A stretch of DNA of 64,000 bases from Pyxidicoccus caerfyrddinensis (GCF_010894405.1 NZ_JAAIYA010000001.1:865065-929064); one strand, 5' to 3'. Shown: positions 45,175 to 54,862, numbered from the stretch's first letter. Notes: generated by a model from the sequence alone, not told the origin. Program-made: numbers and translations.

Positions 45175-46878
45175 TCAGCCGCGCCGGCCCCGCTCGACGG
45201 AGAGGCCGTACTCCTCGATCTTCTTGTCCAGCGTGGGCCGGCTGATGCCGAGCAGCGCCGCGGCGCGGACCTTCTTCCCGCTCGCCTCGCGCAGGGCCTC
45301 GGCGATGGCGTCGCGCTCCAGCCGGGCCACGCGCTCCTGCAACGTCTGCGGCCCGGTGGAGGCACCGCCCTCCTGGATTTCAGGCGGCAGGTGCAGCGCG
45401 CCCACGCGGCTTCCGGCGTACAGCAGCCCCAGTCGCTCGCCCACCAGCTCCAATTCGCGCACGTTCTGCGGCCACGCGTAGTCCACCAGCAGACGCCGCG
45501 CCTCGGGCCCCAGGGTGGGAGGCTCCTTGCGCGAGCGCCGCGCCGCCCGCGTGGTGAATCCCTCCAGCAGCACGAGCACATCCGCCCTGCGGTCTCGCAG
45601 CGGCGGCACCTCCAGCTCGAAGCCGGCCAGCCCCCGCGCGAGCGACGCCTCCACCTCGCCCCGCGTGGCCAGCAGCGGCAGCGACTCGAGCGCGGTGGCC
45701 AGCACCCGCACGTCCACCGGCTCCTCTCCGCCCTGCCGGGCCGGGGCGGACCGGCGGGCCATCAGCCGCGCCAGTCGCTCCGCCGAGGGACGCGGCAGCG
45801 CCTCCACGTGCTGCAGGAGCAGCGAGCCCCCATCCGCGCGCAGCAGCGCGGACGTCACCGGCGGTTGCCCCGGCGCGCTGGCCCGGCCGAAGAGCGCCTC
45901 GTCCACGGCCGGCTGGGGCTGCCGGCAGTCCACCGTCACCAGCGGCCCCAGCGCCCGCGGGGAGCGCGAGTGGACCATGCGCGCCAGCAGCGTCTTCCCC
46001 GTCCCCGGCTCACCATGAATCACCACGGGCGCCGCACTCGCCGCCGCGCGCTTGCCCGCGTCCAGCAGGGCCCGCAGCGGCCGCGAGGAGCCCGCCAGCG
46101 CCAGGGTGGGGGCCTCCGCCTCCACCCGCGAGCGCACGGCCGTATACGCCTCGCCGCCCAGCCGCCCCAGCGCGGCGAGCAACTGCCCCTCGCCCTCGGT
46201 GAACGCGGGCTCGGTCCGAGTCACGTACAGCACGCCGAAGGGCATGCCGCCCGAGGCCACCAGCGGCGCGCACATCGCGTCGTCCGACTGGCTCAACTCC
46301 TTGCGCTCCAGGGCCGCCTGGGCCATGGCGCGCGGCACCGTCAGGGCCTCCGCGCCCACCACCGAGGCGGTGAGCAGCCCCCCGCTGCTGCCCAGCAGCG
46401 CCGCCGCCCGGTCCGCGTTGAGCGAATGCGCCACCTCGTCCGCCAGCCGCCGCAGCACCATGGCTTCGCTGGTGGCCCCCAGCAGCGCCGTCCCCGCCGA
46501 GTACATCGCCGCCGCCGTGCCCACGTGCGGCAGCACCTCTTCGATGGGCACGTGCCCGTGCGGCGCGGGCCCGCCCTCCACCAGCGTCACCGCCGGCGGC
46601 TCGAAGAGGGCCGTCGTCGTCCCCACGCGGACGCGGTCCCCCGGCTGCAGCACCACCTCGCCGGAGAGGCGCTCCCCGTTGACCAGCGTCCCATTGCGCG
46701 AGCGCAGGTCGCGGATGCGCGCCTGGCCCTCATGGAGGGTGATCAGCGCGTGCTTGCGCGAGACCTGGTCGTCCTCCAGGGGGATTTCACACGACGGGCT
46801 GCGGCCGATCGTCGCTTCCGTGAGCACCTCGTAGCGGCGCCCCGCGGAAGGACCGGTGAGCAGCAGGAGTGCGGGCAT
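45175..46878 (-). CDS. FHA-GAF-AAA+-Fis regulator (NtrC-like, lacking GAFTGA)
   Basis: 567 residues from ATG 46878. An FHA domain (1-95: GRSPSC, SRKHA, NGT) should read phospho-threonine. A GAF-like domain (about 120-250) and an NtrC-type AAA+ domain follow, then a Fis-type helix-turn-helix near the end (AAALLGISRPTLDKKIEEYG). Walker A is GEPGTGKT (289-296). The sigma-54-contacting GAFTGA loop is missing (ASAPGQ occupies its place), and the Walker B acid is altered (GGSLLLQHVE at 350-359). It is unlikely to be a classical sigma-54 activator. It may regulate a sigma-70 promoter or form an ATP-dependent repressor. Confidence 0.88.
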   Translation of the reverse strand: MPALLLLTGPSAGRRYEVLTEATIGRSPSCEIPLEDDQVSRKHALITLHEGQARIRDLRSRNGTLVNGERLSGEVVLQPGDRVRVGTTTALFEPPAVTLVEGGPAPHGHVPIEEVLPHVGTAAAMYSAGTALLGATSEAMVLRRLADEVAHSLNADRAAALLGSSGGLLTASVVGAEALTVPRAMAQAALERKELSQSDDAMCAPLVASGGMPFGVLYVTRTEPAFTEGEGQLLAALGRLGGEAYTAVRSRVEAEAPTLALAGSSRPLRALLDAGKRAAASAAPVVIHGEPGTGKTLLARMVHSRSPRALGPLVTVDCRQPQPAVDEALFGRASAPGQPPVTSALLRADGGSLLLQHVEALPRPSAERLARLMARRSAPARQGGEEPVDVRVLATALESLPLLATRGEVEASLARGLAGFELEVPPLRDRRADVLVLLEGFTTRAARRSRKEPPTLGPEARRLLVDYAWPQNVRELELVGERLGLLYAGSRVGALHLPPEIQEGGASTGPQTLQERVARLERDAIAEALREASGKKVRAAALLGISRPTLDKKIEEYGLSVERGRRG

Positions 46879-46941
46879 GGGGCGCGGAGCGTAGCGTTCC
46901 GCCGGAGCCGGGCAAGCGCTCCCTGCCCCCCGCCGCACGGA

Positions 46942-48114
46942 CTACATGGGCCGCTCGGCGTTCAGGAGGGCACGAATCTCCCGCTCGTCCAGCGTCCGCC
47001 CCTCGCGGGTGATGGCCAGCGCGTTCACCTGGGTCTCATCCACCTCGACGTGGGCGCCCTTGCGCCACTCCGTGGTGTGCACCGCGCCATCAATCAGCTT
47101 CCCCACCACGCTCCCCTCGTCCCGGGCCATGACCTCCAGCCAGAGGTTCTCCACCACGGTGCCGCCATCCGGGTGGGTGTCGAAGGGCGCGCGCACCAGG
47201 AAGGTGAGCGGCTCCATCAGCCCCTTGCGCTGGAAGCGCGCCAGGAACGAGGGGAGCAGCGCCTGGGCCTCGCGGCGCATGGCCTGCGTCTGCTCCTCGG
47301 GCTCCTTCTCGAAGCGCTCGCGGTACGGCGCCAGCAACTGGGACGTGTTGTGCCGGCCCAGGGGCGACACCACGGAGAGGAACAGCCCCTCGTGGCCCTC
47401 GAACGTGTCCAGCGGCACGCCCAGCAGGTTGGTGCGGGCCTCCTCCGAGGGCACGAGCATGAACGTCTGCCCCTCGCTGGTGCCCACCTGCGAGCGCAGC
47501 GCCGGCCCCTGCCCGAAAGCCAGGTCCGTACACAGCTCGTGGAGGAAGCTCTCCGCCGCCAGCAAATCGCCCTCCGCGAGGTGGAAGATCTCCAAATCCC
47601 GGGCGCCGAACTTCTCCATGCCGTGGGAGTGGACCCACAGGGGCGTGTCGCCCTCGGTGGCCTCCACGGCGTGCAGGTGCACGTGGTCCCGGATGTCGAA
47701 GTCCAGCTCGGTGATCTCCACCACGTCGTCGGGCTCGTGGAGCTTGAAGGCGGTGACGTCCACCAGCACGCCCTGCACGTGCTCCAGCAGCGTGCGCACG
47801 GCCCACAGCGCCTCGAAGACGGGCAGCGTGGGCTGCGGCCCGCCCGGCTCCACGGACAGTCGGTAGAAGGCCTTGGAGCGCCCCAGCCGCTCGAAGGCCT
47901 CCGGGCTGCCGCTGAAGACGCTCTTGTTGAAGCGCGGCAGGTGCTCCGCCCCCACCGTCAGCCGGACCTTCACCTCCGAGCTGTCCGCCTTCAGCGTGAA
48001 GCCCTCGCCATCCTCGTCCGGGGTGAACTCCACGTCGTCCGTCGCGAACGACGCACGCAGCGCGTCAAGCGGCGCCGGTCCATCCTGTTCGATGGCGAGG
48101 AGGTAGACCTCCAT
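46942..48114 (-). CDS. DUF2314-containing protein
   Basis: 390 residues from ATG 48114. The C-terminal 90 residues match DUF2314 (ENLWLEVMARDEGSVVGKLI, HVEVDETQVNALAI). The first 300 residues are acidic, without signal or membrane segment, and have no recognised family. DUF2314 proteins are uncharacterised. Its ATG shares one base with the stop of the upstream deoxynucleoside kinase gene (TGATG), so translation is probably coupled. Function unknown. Confidence 0.75.
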   Translation of the reverse strand: MEVYLLAIEQDGPAPLDALRASFATDDVEFTPDEDGEGFTLKADSSEVKVRLTVGAEHLPRFNKSVFSGSPEAFERLGRSKAFYRLSVEPGGPQPTLPVFEALWAVRTLLEHVQGVLVDVTAFKLHEPDDVVEITELDFDIRDHVHLHAVEATEGDTPLWVHSHGMEKFGARDLEIFHLAEGDLLAAESFLHELCTDLAFGQGPALRSQVGTSEGQTFMLVPSEEARTNLLGVPLDTFEGHEGLFLSVVSPLGRHNTSQLLAPYRERFEKEPEEQTQAMRREAQALLPSFLARFQRKGLMEPLTFLVRAPFDTHPDGGTVVENLWLEVMARDEGSVVGKLIDGAVHTTEWRKGAHVEVDETQVNALAITREGRTLDEREIRALLNAERPM

Positions 48115-48728
48115 CACAGGTGCTTCTCTATCTGTCGGAAGAGGTCCACGCGGTCCACCAGGTTGGTCAGGTAGTCGAGCTTGTCCGTGGCCAGCACGAG
48201 CACGGGCGACAGCCGGTAGTTCTCGAACCACTCCTCGTACAGGGCATTGAGGCGCTGCAGGTAGCGGGTGGGGATGTCCTTCTCCATGGTGCGCCCGCGC
48301 AGGCGGATGCGCTCGCGCAGCGTCGGCACGGGGCAGCGCAGGTAGATCATGAGGTCCGGAGGCCTCAGGGACTCGGAAATCGTCTCGTACAGCTCGCAGT
48401 ACGTCTTCCAGTCACGCTTGTCGATGAGCCGCTGCCGGTGGAGATTCTTGGCGAATATCTCCGCGTCCTCGTAGAGGGTCCGGTCCTGGAGCACGGTGCC
48501 GGGCGTGCGCTCGAGCTCCCGGTGCAGGCGGAACTTGTGCGTCAGGAAGAAGAGCTGCGAGCGGAACGCCCACGTCTTCATGTCCTTGTAGAAGTCGGCC
48601 AGATACGGGTTCTGGTCGTTGGGCTCGAAGGACGGAGTGAGGCCGTACTTCCGGCAGAGGAATGACGTGAGCTCCGTCTTCCCGGCCCCGATGTTGCCCG
48701 CGATGGCGATGAACTTTTTCCTGGCCAC
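48114..48728 (-). CDS. Deoxynucleoside kinase
   Basis: 204 residues from GTG 48728, chosen because it precedes KKFIAIAGNIGAGKTEL at the family's usual distance. P-loop GNIGAGKT (11-18); the specificity region SFEPNDQNPYLADFYKD; QDRTLYEDAEIF, a DRS-type acid motif; and an Arg-rich lid RERIRLRGRTMEKDI. It phosphorylates deoxyadenosine, deoxyguanosine or deoxycytidine for salvage; the exact base is not decidable. It precedes the DUF2314 gene with a one-base overlap. Confidence 0.9.
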   Translation of the reverse strand: MARKKFIAIAGNIGAGKTELTSFLCRKYGLTPSFEPNDQNPYLADFYKDMKTWAFRSQLFFLTHKFRLHRELERTPGTVLQDRTLYEDAEIFAKNLHRQRLIDKRDWKTYCELYETISESLRPPDLMIYLRCPVPTLRERIRLRGRTMEKDIPTRYLQRLNALYEEWFENYRLSPVLVLATDKLDYLTNLVDRVDLFRQIEKHL

Positions 48729-48963
48729 GCCACCCTTGCTTGTAACCCCGCCGAGCGGCGCGCACCAGAAACAACGTGTAGGTAGGACGTGGTAGAAGAA
48801 GTGCATGCTCCGCCAGCCTCCTGCCCACCGCGTCACCGGTGCCGCCACCCTCCAGGGTGGGCCCGGCTGCCTGGTCGCCGGGGACGAGGCATGGTTGGAG
48901 CGTGTCCGCGGCCCCGGCGCCCCGCCGACCCGCCGCGTCGGCCCCGCGGAGGGGGGCTGAGGG

Positions 48964-49758
48964 ATGCGCAAGCTCTTCTGCATGTTCGTGGCCGTGGTCT
49001 GGTCGGCGGTCTGCTTTACCCTGGCCATCCTGGCCATGGTGTTGACGTTGAATCCCGCCAACTCGGTCTGGGTGGCCCGAAGAATCTGGTCGCCGGTGCT
49101 GCTGTGGGCGGGCGGCGCGAAGCTGGAGGTGCTCGGCCAGGAGAACGTGGACCCGAAGCGGCCCACCATCTACGTGGCCAACCACCAGTCCACCATCGAC
49201 ATCCCCGCGCACTTCATGGCGGTGCCGGTGCCCTTCCGCTACGTGGCCAAGAGCCAGCTCAAGTGGGTGCCGTTCATCGGCTGGTACCTGGCGCTCGCCG
49301 GCCACGTCTTCGTCAACCGCAGCAACCGCGCCAAGGCCATTTCCTCGCTGGACACGGCCGCGGCCAAGATTCGCGGCGGGGTGAGCATCTTCCTCTACCC
49401 GGAGGGCACCCGCTCGCCGGACAACCGCATCCTCCCCTTCAAGAAGGGGCCCTTCGCCCTGGCGCTGAAGGCCCGCGTCCCCATCTGCCCCGTCACCATC
49501 GAGGGCTCCGGGAAGCTGATGCCCAAGTCCACCTGGAACATCACCCCCGGGCCCGTCCGCGTGAAGATTGGCAAGCCCATCGACACCACCCACTTCGCGG
49601 AGAATGACCGCGAGGGGCTTGCCCGCGCCGTCCGCGAGGTCATCATCGCCGACAGCCTGTCGCTCGGCGGCCTGGGCGGTGACGTGGACGACGCTGTCGC
49701 CGCCGCGGGCGTCGAGGGCGTCAGCACCCCGCGCTCGCGCGCCACCTCCTCGACCTGA
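48964..49758 (+). CDS. plsC: 1-acyl-sn-glycerol-3-phosphate acyltransferase
   Basis: 264 residues. An N-terminal membrane helix precedes the catalytic NHQSTID (H74-x4-D79), FVNRSNRAKA and YPEGTRS (146-151) of the PlsC family. It transfers an acyl chain to lysophosphatidic acid to form phosphatidic acid in the inner membrane. The last 35 residues are Gly/Ala/Asp-rich and unlike the core. Divergent from the kinase gene, followed 12 bp later by a TPR lipoprotein gene. Confidence 0.92.
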   Translation: MRKLFCMFVAVVWSAVCFTLAILAMVLTLNPANSVWVARRIWSPVLLWAGGAKLEVLGQENVDPKRPTIYVANHQSTIDIPAHFMAVPVPFRYVAKSQLKWVPFIGWYLALAGHVFVNRSNRAKAISSLDTAAAKIRGGVSIFLYPEGTRSPDNRILPFKKGPFALALKARVPICPVTIEGSGKLMPKSTWNITPGPVRVKIGKPIDTTHFAENDREGLARAVREVIIADSLSLGGLGGDVDDAVAAAGVEGVSTPRSRATSST

Positions 49759-49770
49759 GACGTCCCCACC

Positions 49771-51153
49771 GTGAAGACGACCCGTCTGTTCCTGTCGCGC
49801 CCCTGGCTCCGCGCCGCCGTGCTTGGCCTGGGCCTGGCCACCGGCTGCACGCACACCGCGGCTTCCACCTCCGGCGGCCGTCCCATGGACACGCGGGCGA
49901 GGGCCCGTGCGTACCTGGAGGAGAACCAGCCGGAGAAGGCGCTCGGGCTGCTGCGGGAGCTGCACCTCCAGGCGCCGAACGACCTGGACGTGGCGCGCTC
50001 CCTCACGGAGGCCCAGGTGAAGGCGGGCCACGCGGACGCGTGGATTGCCGAGCTCCAGGGTCGCATCGCCGCCGGCGAGCGCGCGGTGGACCAGTACATG
50101 CTGGGCCTCGCCCTCTTCTCGCGGGCCCGGGACGCGGGGGCGCCGACGGTGGCCGCCTTCGAGCGCGCCATCGCCCTGTCCCCGGACACCGCCGAGTACC
50201 ACTACCGCCTCGGCCTCGCGCGGCTGGAGTCCGAGCAGTACGCCGCCGCGGTGGAACCCCTGCGCCGGGCCACCACGCTGGCCCCGGAGCGCGCCGGGTG
50301 GCGCCTGCCGCTGGCCAAGGTGCTGCACCGCACGGGTGACGCCAGCGGCGCCGTGGTGGCCCTGGGCGCCGTGGTGCGCGGCCGGCCCACGCCCGCCGAA
50401 GTCACCACCGCGCGGGCGCTGATGGAGCAGATCGCCGACCCCTTCAGCGGCTTTCCCAAGGCGGCCGAGCCGAAGCTGGAGGAGGGCCTGCGCTACCTGA
50501 AGGACTTGGACGCGCCCCAGCACGCCATCCTCGCCTTCGAGGAGATTCTGCAGGACTACCCGGACCTGGCCGTGGTGCACGCGCTGCTGGGCTTGTCCTA
50601 CCAGCGCCTGGACGACGCCGGGCGCGCGGTGGACGAGTTCAAACAGGCGATTGAGCGCGCCCCCCGCGACGGGAAGAACCAGCTCTACCTGGGCGAGCTC
50701 TACCTGTCCCGCCAGCGCCCGGACGCGGCCCGGGAGGCCTTCGAGAAGGCCGTGGCGCTGCACCCGCTGCTGGACGCGGCCTGGTTCCAGCTGGGGGACT
50801 TGCACCTGGAGCGGCGCGACTTGAGCGCCGCGCGTGACGCCTTCTCCGTGGCCGTGTCCCTCCAGCCGGAAGCGGTGCCGCCGCGAGGCAAGCTGGCGCT
50901 CGTGTACCAGCTCGAGGGCGACTACGCCTCCGCCGAGCGGGAGCTGCGACGCGTGGTCGAAAAGGACCCGGAGAACACGGAGTTCAGCCTGCGGCTGGGG
51001 CTGCTCTTCACCGAGCAGGCGCTGAAAGCCTCGCGTCCGGAGGCGCGGAAGACGGCGGCCGGGGAGGCCGAGCGCTGGCTGAGCAAGGTACTGGAGACGC
51101 AGCCGGAGAACGCCGTGGCCTCCCGGGCGCTCCAACAGCTCAAGGCGCAGTAG
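49771..51153 (+). CDS. TPR-repeat lipoprotein
   Basis: 460 residues from GTG 49771. A signal ending in a lipobox (LGLATGC) is followed by about ten tetratricopeptide repeats from residue 40 to the end (for example PNDLDVARSLTEAQVKAGHA and AVALHPLLDAAWFQLGDLHL). These form a superhelix for binding protein or peptidoglycan partners at the envelope. It is 12 bp from plsC, suggesting co-transcription. Partner unknown. Confidence 0.88.
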   Translation: MKTTRLFLSRPWLRAAVLGLGLATGCTHTAASTSGGRPMDTRARARAYLEENQPEKALGLLRELHLQAPNDLDVARSLTEAQVKAGHADAWIAELQGRIAAGERAVDQYMLGLALFSRARDAGAPTVAAFERAIALSPDTAEYHYRLGLARLESEQYAAAVEPLRRATTLAPERAGWRLPLAKVLHRTGDASGAVVALGAVVRGRPTPAEVTTARALMEQIADPFSGFPKAAEPKLEEGLRYLKDLDAPQHAILAFEEILQDYPDLAVVHALLGLSYQRLDDAGRAVDEFKQAIERAPRDGKNQLYLGELYLSRQRPDAAREAFEKAVALHPLLDAAWFQLGDLHLERRDLSAARDAFSVAVSLQPEAVPPRGKLALVYQLEGDYASAERELRRVVEKDPENTEFSLRLGLLFTEQALKASRPEARKTAAGEAERWLSKVLETQPENAVASRALQQLKAQ

Positions 51154-51189
51154 CCACCAGCGGGCCCGGCCCTCTACACTCGGTGTCCG

Positions 51190-51843
51190 ATGAGCGACGT
51201 TCGCAAGCCTTCATCCCCTGGCACGCAGCCACCGCGGACGACGTCCAGTCCCGGCACGCAGCCGCGCACGCCGACGAACCCGGGCATGCGGGTCATGACG
51301 GCCCAGCGCGCGGCGCCGCTGCAGAAGGAGAAGGTGGAAGGCCCCCTGGGCAAGCGCCTCGCGGGCGAGGCGTCCAACCACCTCCTCAACGGCCTCTCCA
51401 TCCTCAAGGAGATGCTGGCCGACTTCCGTCAGCAGGACCGCTTCTTCAAGTACAAGGCCTCCATCGTCGCTGGCTGGCTGGTGATGTCGGTGGCCAGCTT
51501 CGCCATCGCCTGTCCGGGAAACTCCGTGCAGGCGGGTGACATGGACGCGCGCCTGGTGCTCAGCGACAAGCTGGACCGGCCCTCCATCACCATCTGGAAC
51601 GAGAGCAACAAGGCCTGGAAGGACATCGTCGTCACCGTGAACGGCCAGTACCAGGCGGCGGTGCCGTCCGTGGCGCCGGGCGAGCTCATGACGATTACGC
51701 CCAAGCAGTTGATGGGCAGCACCGGCTCCGCGCCCGCGGACCTGCGCTTCCAGACGCTGCAGATGCGCAGCCGCGACGACAGCGCCGACCTGACGGAGGA
51801 CCTCCGCAAGGAGTGGGAGCGCCTCACTGGTCCGAAACCCTGA
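51190..51843 (+). CDS. Single-pass membrane protein of unknown function
   Basis: 217 residues. A Pro/Thr/Gly-rich start (about 1-35), a helical segment (36-75), one membrane helix (IVAGWLVMSVASFAIAC), then an extracytoplasmic beta-rich domain (SITIWNESNKAWKDIVVTVN) and a charged tail. It follows the TPR gene by 36 bp and is the last gene before the ribosomal block, ending at a strong bidirectional terminator. No family recognised. Confidence 0.75.
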   Translation: MSDVRKPSSPGTQPPRTTSSPGTQPRTPTNPGMRVMTAQRAAPLQKEKVEGPLGKRLAGEASNHLLNGLSILKEMLADFRQQDRFFKYKASIVAGWLVMSVASFAIACPGNSVQAGDMDARLVLSDKLDRPSITIWNESNKAWKDIVVTVNGQYQAAVPSVAPGELMTITPKQLMGSTGSAPADLRFQTLQMRSRDDSADLTEDLRKEWERLTGPKP

Positions 51844-51888
51844 AACACGAAGGGCGCCCTTCCCGGGTGGGAAGAGCGCCCTCGTGTT
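51844..51888. terminator. Bidirectional terminator between the 51190-51843 membrane protein gene and rplQ
   Basis: AACACGA (51844-51850) pairs with TCGTGTT (51882-51888), GGGCGC with GCGCCC, and CTTCCC with GGGAAG, closed by GGGT: a long stem with two small interruptions. Its U- and A-flanks serve both strands and mark the end of the alpha operon. Confidence 0.85.
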
Positions 51889-51932
51889 GCCCCCGGCCCC
51901 TCCTCACGGAAGGGCGCGGGAAGCGTCAGCGA

Positions 51933-52355
51933 CTACTCGGCCTTGGAGCCCTCGGCGGCCTCGCCACCCTCGGTCTCCACGGGAGCGGCCTGGGTCGCGG
52001 GCCGGTCCACCAGCTCCAGCAGGGCCATCTCCGCGGCGTCACCGCGGCGGAAGCCGAGCCGGATGAGGCGGGTGTAGCCACCGGGACGGCTGGCGTACCG
52101 GTCCTTGTACTCGCTGAAGACCTTCTGCAGCACGTCGCGGTCCTTCACCGTACGGGCCGCGAGACGCACGTTGGACAGGCCACCCTTCTTGCCCAGGGTG
52201 ATGATGCGCTCCGCGATCTTCCGGGCTTCCTTCGCCTTGGGGACCGTGGTGCGGATCGCCTGGTGCTCGAGGAGCGAGGTGACCATGTTGTTGAGCATCG
52301 CGAGCCGGTGGCTCGTGGTGCGGTGCAGCTTCCTTTGTCCGACCTTGTGACGCAT
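51933..52355 (-). CDS. rplQ: 50S ribosomal protein L17
   Basis: 140 residues. [17 protein letters not shown] and [18 protein letters not shown] are diagnostic, with [20 protein letters not shown] near the end of the core. An acidic tail of about 25 residues ([13 protein letters not shown]) extends beyond the usual bacterial length. L17 is the last gene of the alpha operon, beyond a 184-bp gap from rpoA, and ends 45 bp before a strong terminator. Confidence 0.97.
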   Translation of the reverse strand: MRHKVGQRKLHRTTSHRLAMLNNMVTSLLEHQAIRTTVPKAKEARKIAERIITLGKKGGLSNVRLAARTVKDRDVLQKVFSEYKDRYASRPGGYTRLIRLGFRRGDAAEMALLELVDRPATQAAPVETEGGEAAEGSKAE

Positions 52356-52482
52356 CGTCGTGCTCCAGGCCCTTCAGGGCCCAACCACTCCGGCCGTATC
52401 AGGTACCGGGTGGGAAGGGCGGACCCGGCACGGGGCCCGCCACTGCGGTTCGGAGCCGGAACGGAAGTCACGGCTCCCCTCC

Positions 52483-52521
52483 CCTCGCGCCGCTGACTGC
52501 CGTGCCCGGCGGCGCGCGAGG
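52483..52521. other. Intercistronic hairpin rpoA-rplQ
   Basis: CCTCGCGCCGC pairs with GCGGCGCGCGAGG with a two-base bulge, about 20 bp after the rpoA stop in the transcript. Confidence 0.5.
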
Positions 52522-52539
52522 AGGTGCTGCGAGAAGACA

Positions 52540-53562
52540 CTACGCCTTCGGCTGCGCAGGCGCCGGCGCCTGCTTCGGCGGCCAGTTCTCCAGCTTCATG
52601 CCCAGCGACAGACCCATCTCCGCGAGGATCTCCTTGATCTCCTTCAAGGACTTGCGGCCGAAGTTCTTCGTCTTGAGCATCTCGGCCTCGGTGCGCTGCA
52701 CCAGGTCGCCAATGGTCTTGATGTTCGCCTGCTGCAGGCAGTTGGCCGAGCGAACCGACAGCTCCAGCTCGTCCACCGAGCGGAAGAGGTTCTCGTTGAG
52801 CTTGGCCTCTTCCTTCGGCGCCTCGGCGATGACGGGCTCCTCCGTCTCGTCGAAGTTCACGAAGACGGTGAGCTGCTCCTTCATGATCTTCGCCGCGTAC
52901 GCCACCGCGTCCTGAGGGGACACGGAGCCGTCGGTCCACACCTCGAGCGACAGCTTGTCGAAGTCGGTGACCTGACCGACGCGCGCGTTGGTGACCTGGT
53001 AGTTCACCTTGCGGATGGGCGAGAACAGCGAGTCGATGGGGATGGTGCCGATGGGCGCACCCGCCACCTTGTTGACGTTGGCCGGCGTGTAGCCACGGCC
53101 GCGGCGGCACGACAGCTCCATGCGGAGCTTGCCACCCTCGGAGATGGTGCAGATGTGGTGGCCCGGGTTGAGGATCTCCGTGTCCGGGTCGGTGATGATG
53201 TCACCGGCCTTGACCTCCTTGGGACCCTCCGCCTCGATGCGCAGCGTCTTCGTCTCGTTCGTGTGCATCCGAAGGAGGACTTCCTTCAGGTTCAGCACGA
53301 CGTCCGTGACGTCCTCGGCCACCTCGGGGATGGTGGTGAACTCGTGGTCCACGCCCTCGATCTTCACCGAGGTGATGGCCGCGCCCTGCAGGGACGACAG
53401 GAGCACCCGCCGCAGCGAGTTGCCCAGCGTCGTGCCGAAGCCGCGCTCCAGCGGCTCCGCGACGAACTTCCCGTAGGTGGGCGTCAGGCTGTCCTGGTCC
53501 ACCTCCATGCGGCGCGGCTTGATGAGGTCACGCCAGTTCTTCGCAACGAACGTATCTGCCAT
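52540..53562 (-). CDS. rpoA: RNA polymerase alpha subunit
   Basis: 340 residues. The N-terminal domain ([20 protein letters not shown]) drives assembly and dimerisation. The C-terminal domain (about 265-340: [33 protein letters not shown]) binds upstream promoter DNA and activators, here including any partners of myxobacterial regulators. Family features are complete and the length is standard with a Pro/Ala tail. It sits between rpsD and rplQ as in most bacteria. Confidence 0.98.
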   Translation of the reverse strand: MADTFVAKNWRDLIKPRRMEVDQDSLTPTYGKFVAEPLERGFGTTLGNSLRRVLLSSLQGAAITSVKIEGVDHEFTTIPEVAEDVTDVVLNLKEVLLRMHTNETKTLRIEAEGPKEVKAGDIITDPDTEILNPGHHICTISEGGKLRMELSCRRGRGYTPANVNKVAGAPIGTIPIDSLFSPIRKVNYQVTNARVGQVTDFDKLSLEVWTDGSVSPQDAVAYAAKIMKEQLTVFVNFDETEEPVIAEAPKEEAKLNENLFRSVDELELSVRSANCLQQANIKTIGDLVQRTEAEMLKTKNFGRKSLKEIKEILAEMGLSLGMKLENWPPKQAPAPAQPKA

Positions 53563-53667
53563 GGTGTACGGCCTCTCATGTCGTGCGCCACCACCGACTT
53601 ACCCACCGGGCTGGCGGGAGGATGGGCACGCGGGGACTGCGTTGAAGCACCTGCGATAAAGCACGAC

Positions 53668-53694
53668 GCCCCGGCCTCATGTATCGGCCAGGGC
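53668..53694. other. Intercistronic hairpin rpsD-rpoA
   Basis: GCCC-C-GGCC (53668-53676) pairs with GGCC-A-GGGC (53686-53694), with an internal C/A mismatch, about 28 bp after the rpsD stop. Confidence 0.5.
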
Positions 53695-53721
53695 GCCCAT
53701 ACTGCAACGTCCAGCAGCGGC

Positions 53722-54348
53722 TTACTTCGAGTAGAGCTCGACGATCAGCTGCTCCTGGATGGGCATGGTCAGATCCTCGCGGTTCGGCGCGGTCGACACG
53801 GTGCCCTTGAACGCCTTCTTGTCCAGGGAGATCCACTGCGGAACGCCACGACGGTCCACCGTCTCCAGCGCCTCGGAGATGCGGAGCACCTTGCGGCTCT
53901 TCTCCACCACCTCCACCGCGCTGCCCGGCTTGACCGAGAAGGACGGGATGTTGACCTTGCGGCCATTCACCTGGAAGTGGCCGTGGCGCACCAGCTGGCG
54001 GGCCTCGGCGCGCGTGTCCGCGAAGCCCATGCGGAACACCACGTTGTCCAGGCGGAGCTCCAGCTGCTGCAGGAGGTTCTCACCCGTCTTGCCCTTGGCG
54101 GCGGACGCGCGGTGGTAGTAGCCGCGGAACTGGTTCTCCAGCAGGCCGTACATGCGCTTGACCTTCTGCTTCTCGCGCAGCTGCACGCCGTAGCCGGAGA
54201 ACTTCACGCGGCCCTGGCCATGCTGGCCGGGGGGATAGGGGCGGCGCTCGATGGCGCACTTGTCCGTGTAGCAACGGTCGCCCTTGAGGTACATCTTGAG
54301 GTTTTCGCGCCGGCAGATGCGGCAGGCGCTGGCGGTGTAACGAGCCAT
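53722..54348 (-). CDS. rpsD: 30S ribosomal protein S4
   Basis: 208 residues. [15 protein letters not shown] and [17 protein letters not shown], with the S4 domain [19 protein letters not shown]. Cys9, Cys12, Cys26 and Cys31 form the zinc-binding version of the N-terminus. S4 nucleates 30S assembly and in E. coli represses the alpha operon by binding its leader; no such leader structure is assigned here. Confidence 0.98.
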   Translation of the reverse strand: MARYTASACRICRRENLKMYLKGDRCYTDKCAIERRPYPPGQHGQGRVKFSGYGVQLREKQKVKRMYGLLENQFRGYYHRASAAKGKTGENLLQQLELRLDNVVFRMGFADTRAEARQLVRHGHFQVNGRKVNIPSFSVKPGSAVEVVEKSRKVLRISEALETVDRRGVPQWISLDKKAFKGTVSTAPNREDLTMPIQEQLIVELYSK

Positions 54349-54374
54349 TGAGAGGTCCTTGAAGGTGTTCTGGA

Positions 54375-54406
54375 GCCGCCCTCACGCCGCGAGGCGCGAA
54401 GGCGGC
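54375..54406. other. Intercistronic hairpin rpsK-rpsD
   Basis: GCCGCC/GGCGGC outside and CGCC-GCGA-GGCG inside; the inner loop is GCGA on the plus strand. Confidence 0.45.
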
Positions 54407-54418
54407 CCGACGAAGGGG

Positions 54419-54862
54419 TTAGACGCGGCGGCGCTTGGGCTGACGGCACCCGTTGTGCGGGATGGGCGTCACGTCGCGGATGAGGTTGATCTTCAGGCCG
54501 GCGGCGGCCAGCGCGCGCAGCGCCGACTCGCGGCCCGCGCCCGGGCCCTTCACGAACACGGACACGTTCTTCAGGCCGTGCTCCATCGCCTTCGCCGCGG
54601 CATCGCCGGCGGCCACCTGGGCCGCGAACGGCGTGGACTTGCGGCTTCCCTTGAAGCCACGCGCCCCGGCCGAGGACCAGGAGATCACGTTCCCGGAGAT
54701 GTCCGTGATCGTGATGATGGTGTTGTTGAACGTGGACTGGATGTGGACCACGCCATTGAGGATGTTCTTCTTGCCCTTGCGCTTGGCCTTCTTCGCGGCA
54801 GGGGCTTCGGCACCCTCGGCGCCCGCGGGCGCCGCAGCCGAAGTATTGGTCTCGTCAGCCAT
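54419..54862 (-). CDS. rpsK: 30S ribosomal protein S11
   Basis: 147 residues. The core starts with [20 protein letters not shown] and ends [19 protein letters not shown], a textbook S11. A leader of about 30 residues (Thr/Ser/Ala/Gly-rich, then KKAKRKGKK) makes it longer than most bacterial S11. S11 lies in the 30S platform. It is between rpsM and rpsD, with AGGAG before the ATG. Confidence 0.97.
   Translation of the reverse strand: MADETNTSAAAPAGAEGAEAPAAKKAKRKGKKNILNGVVHIQSTFNNTIITITDISGNVISWSSAGARGFKGSRKSTPFAAQVAAGDAAAKAMEHGLKNVSVFVKGPGAGRESALRALAAAGLKINLIRDVTPIPHNGCRQPKRRRV

Noticed and set aside
44446-48174. A 1242-codon plus-strand open frame
   Set aside because: It is antisense to the FHA regulator, DUF2314 and kinase genes, is full of His/Arg/Gln/Ala runs, and resembles no protein.
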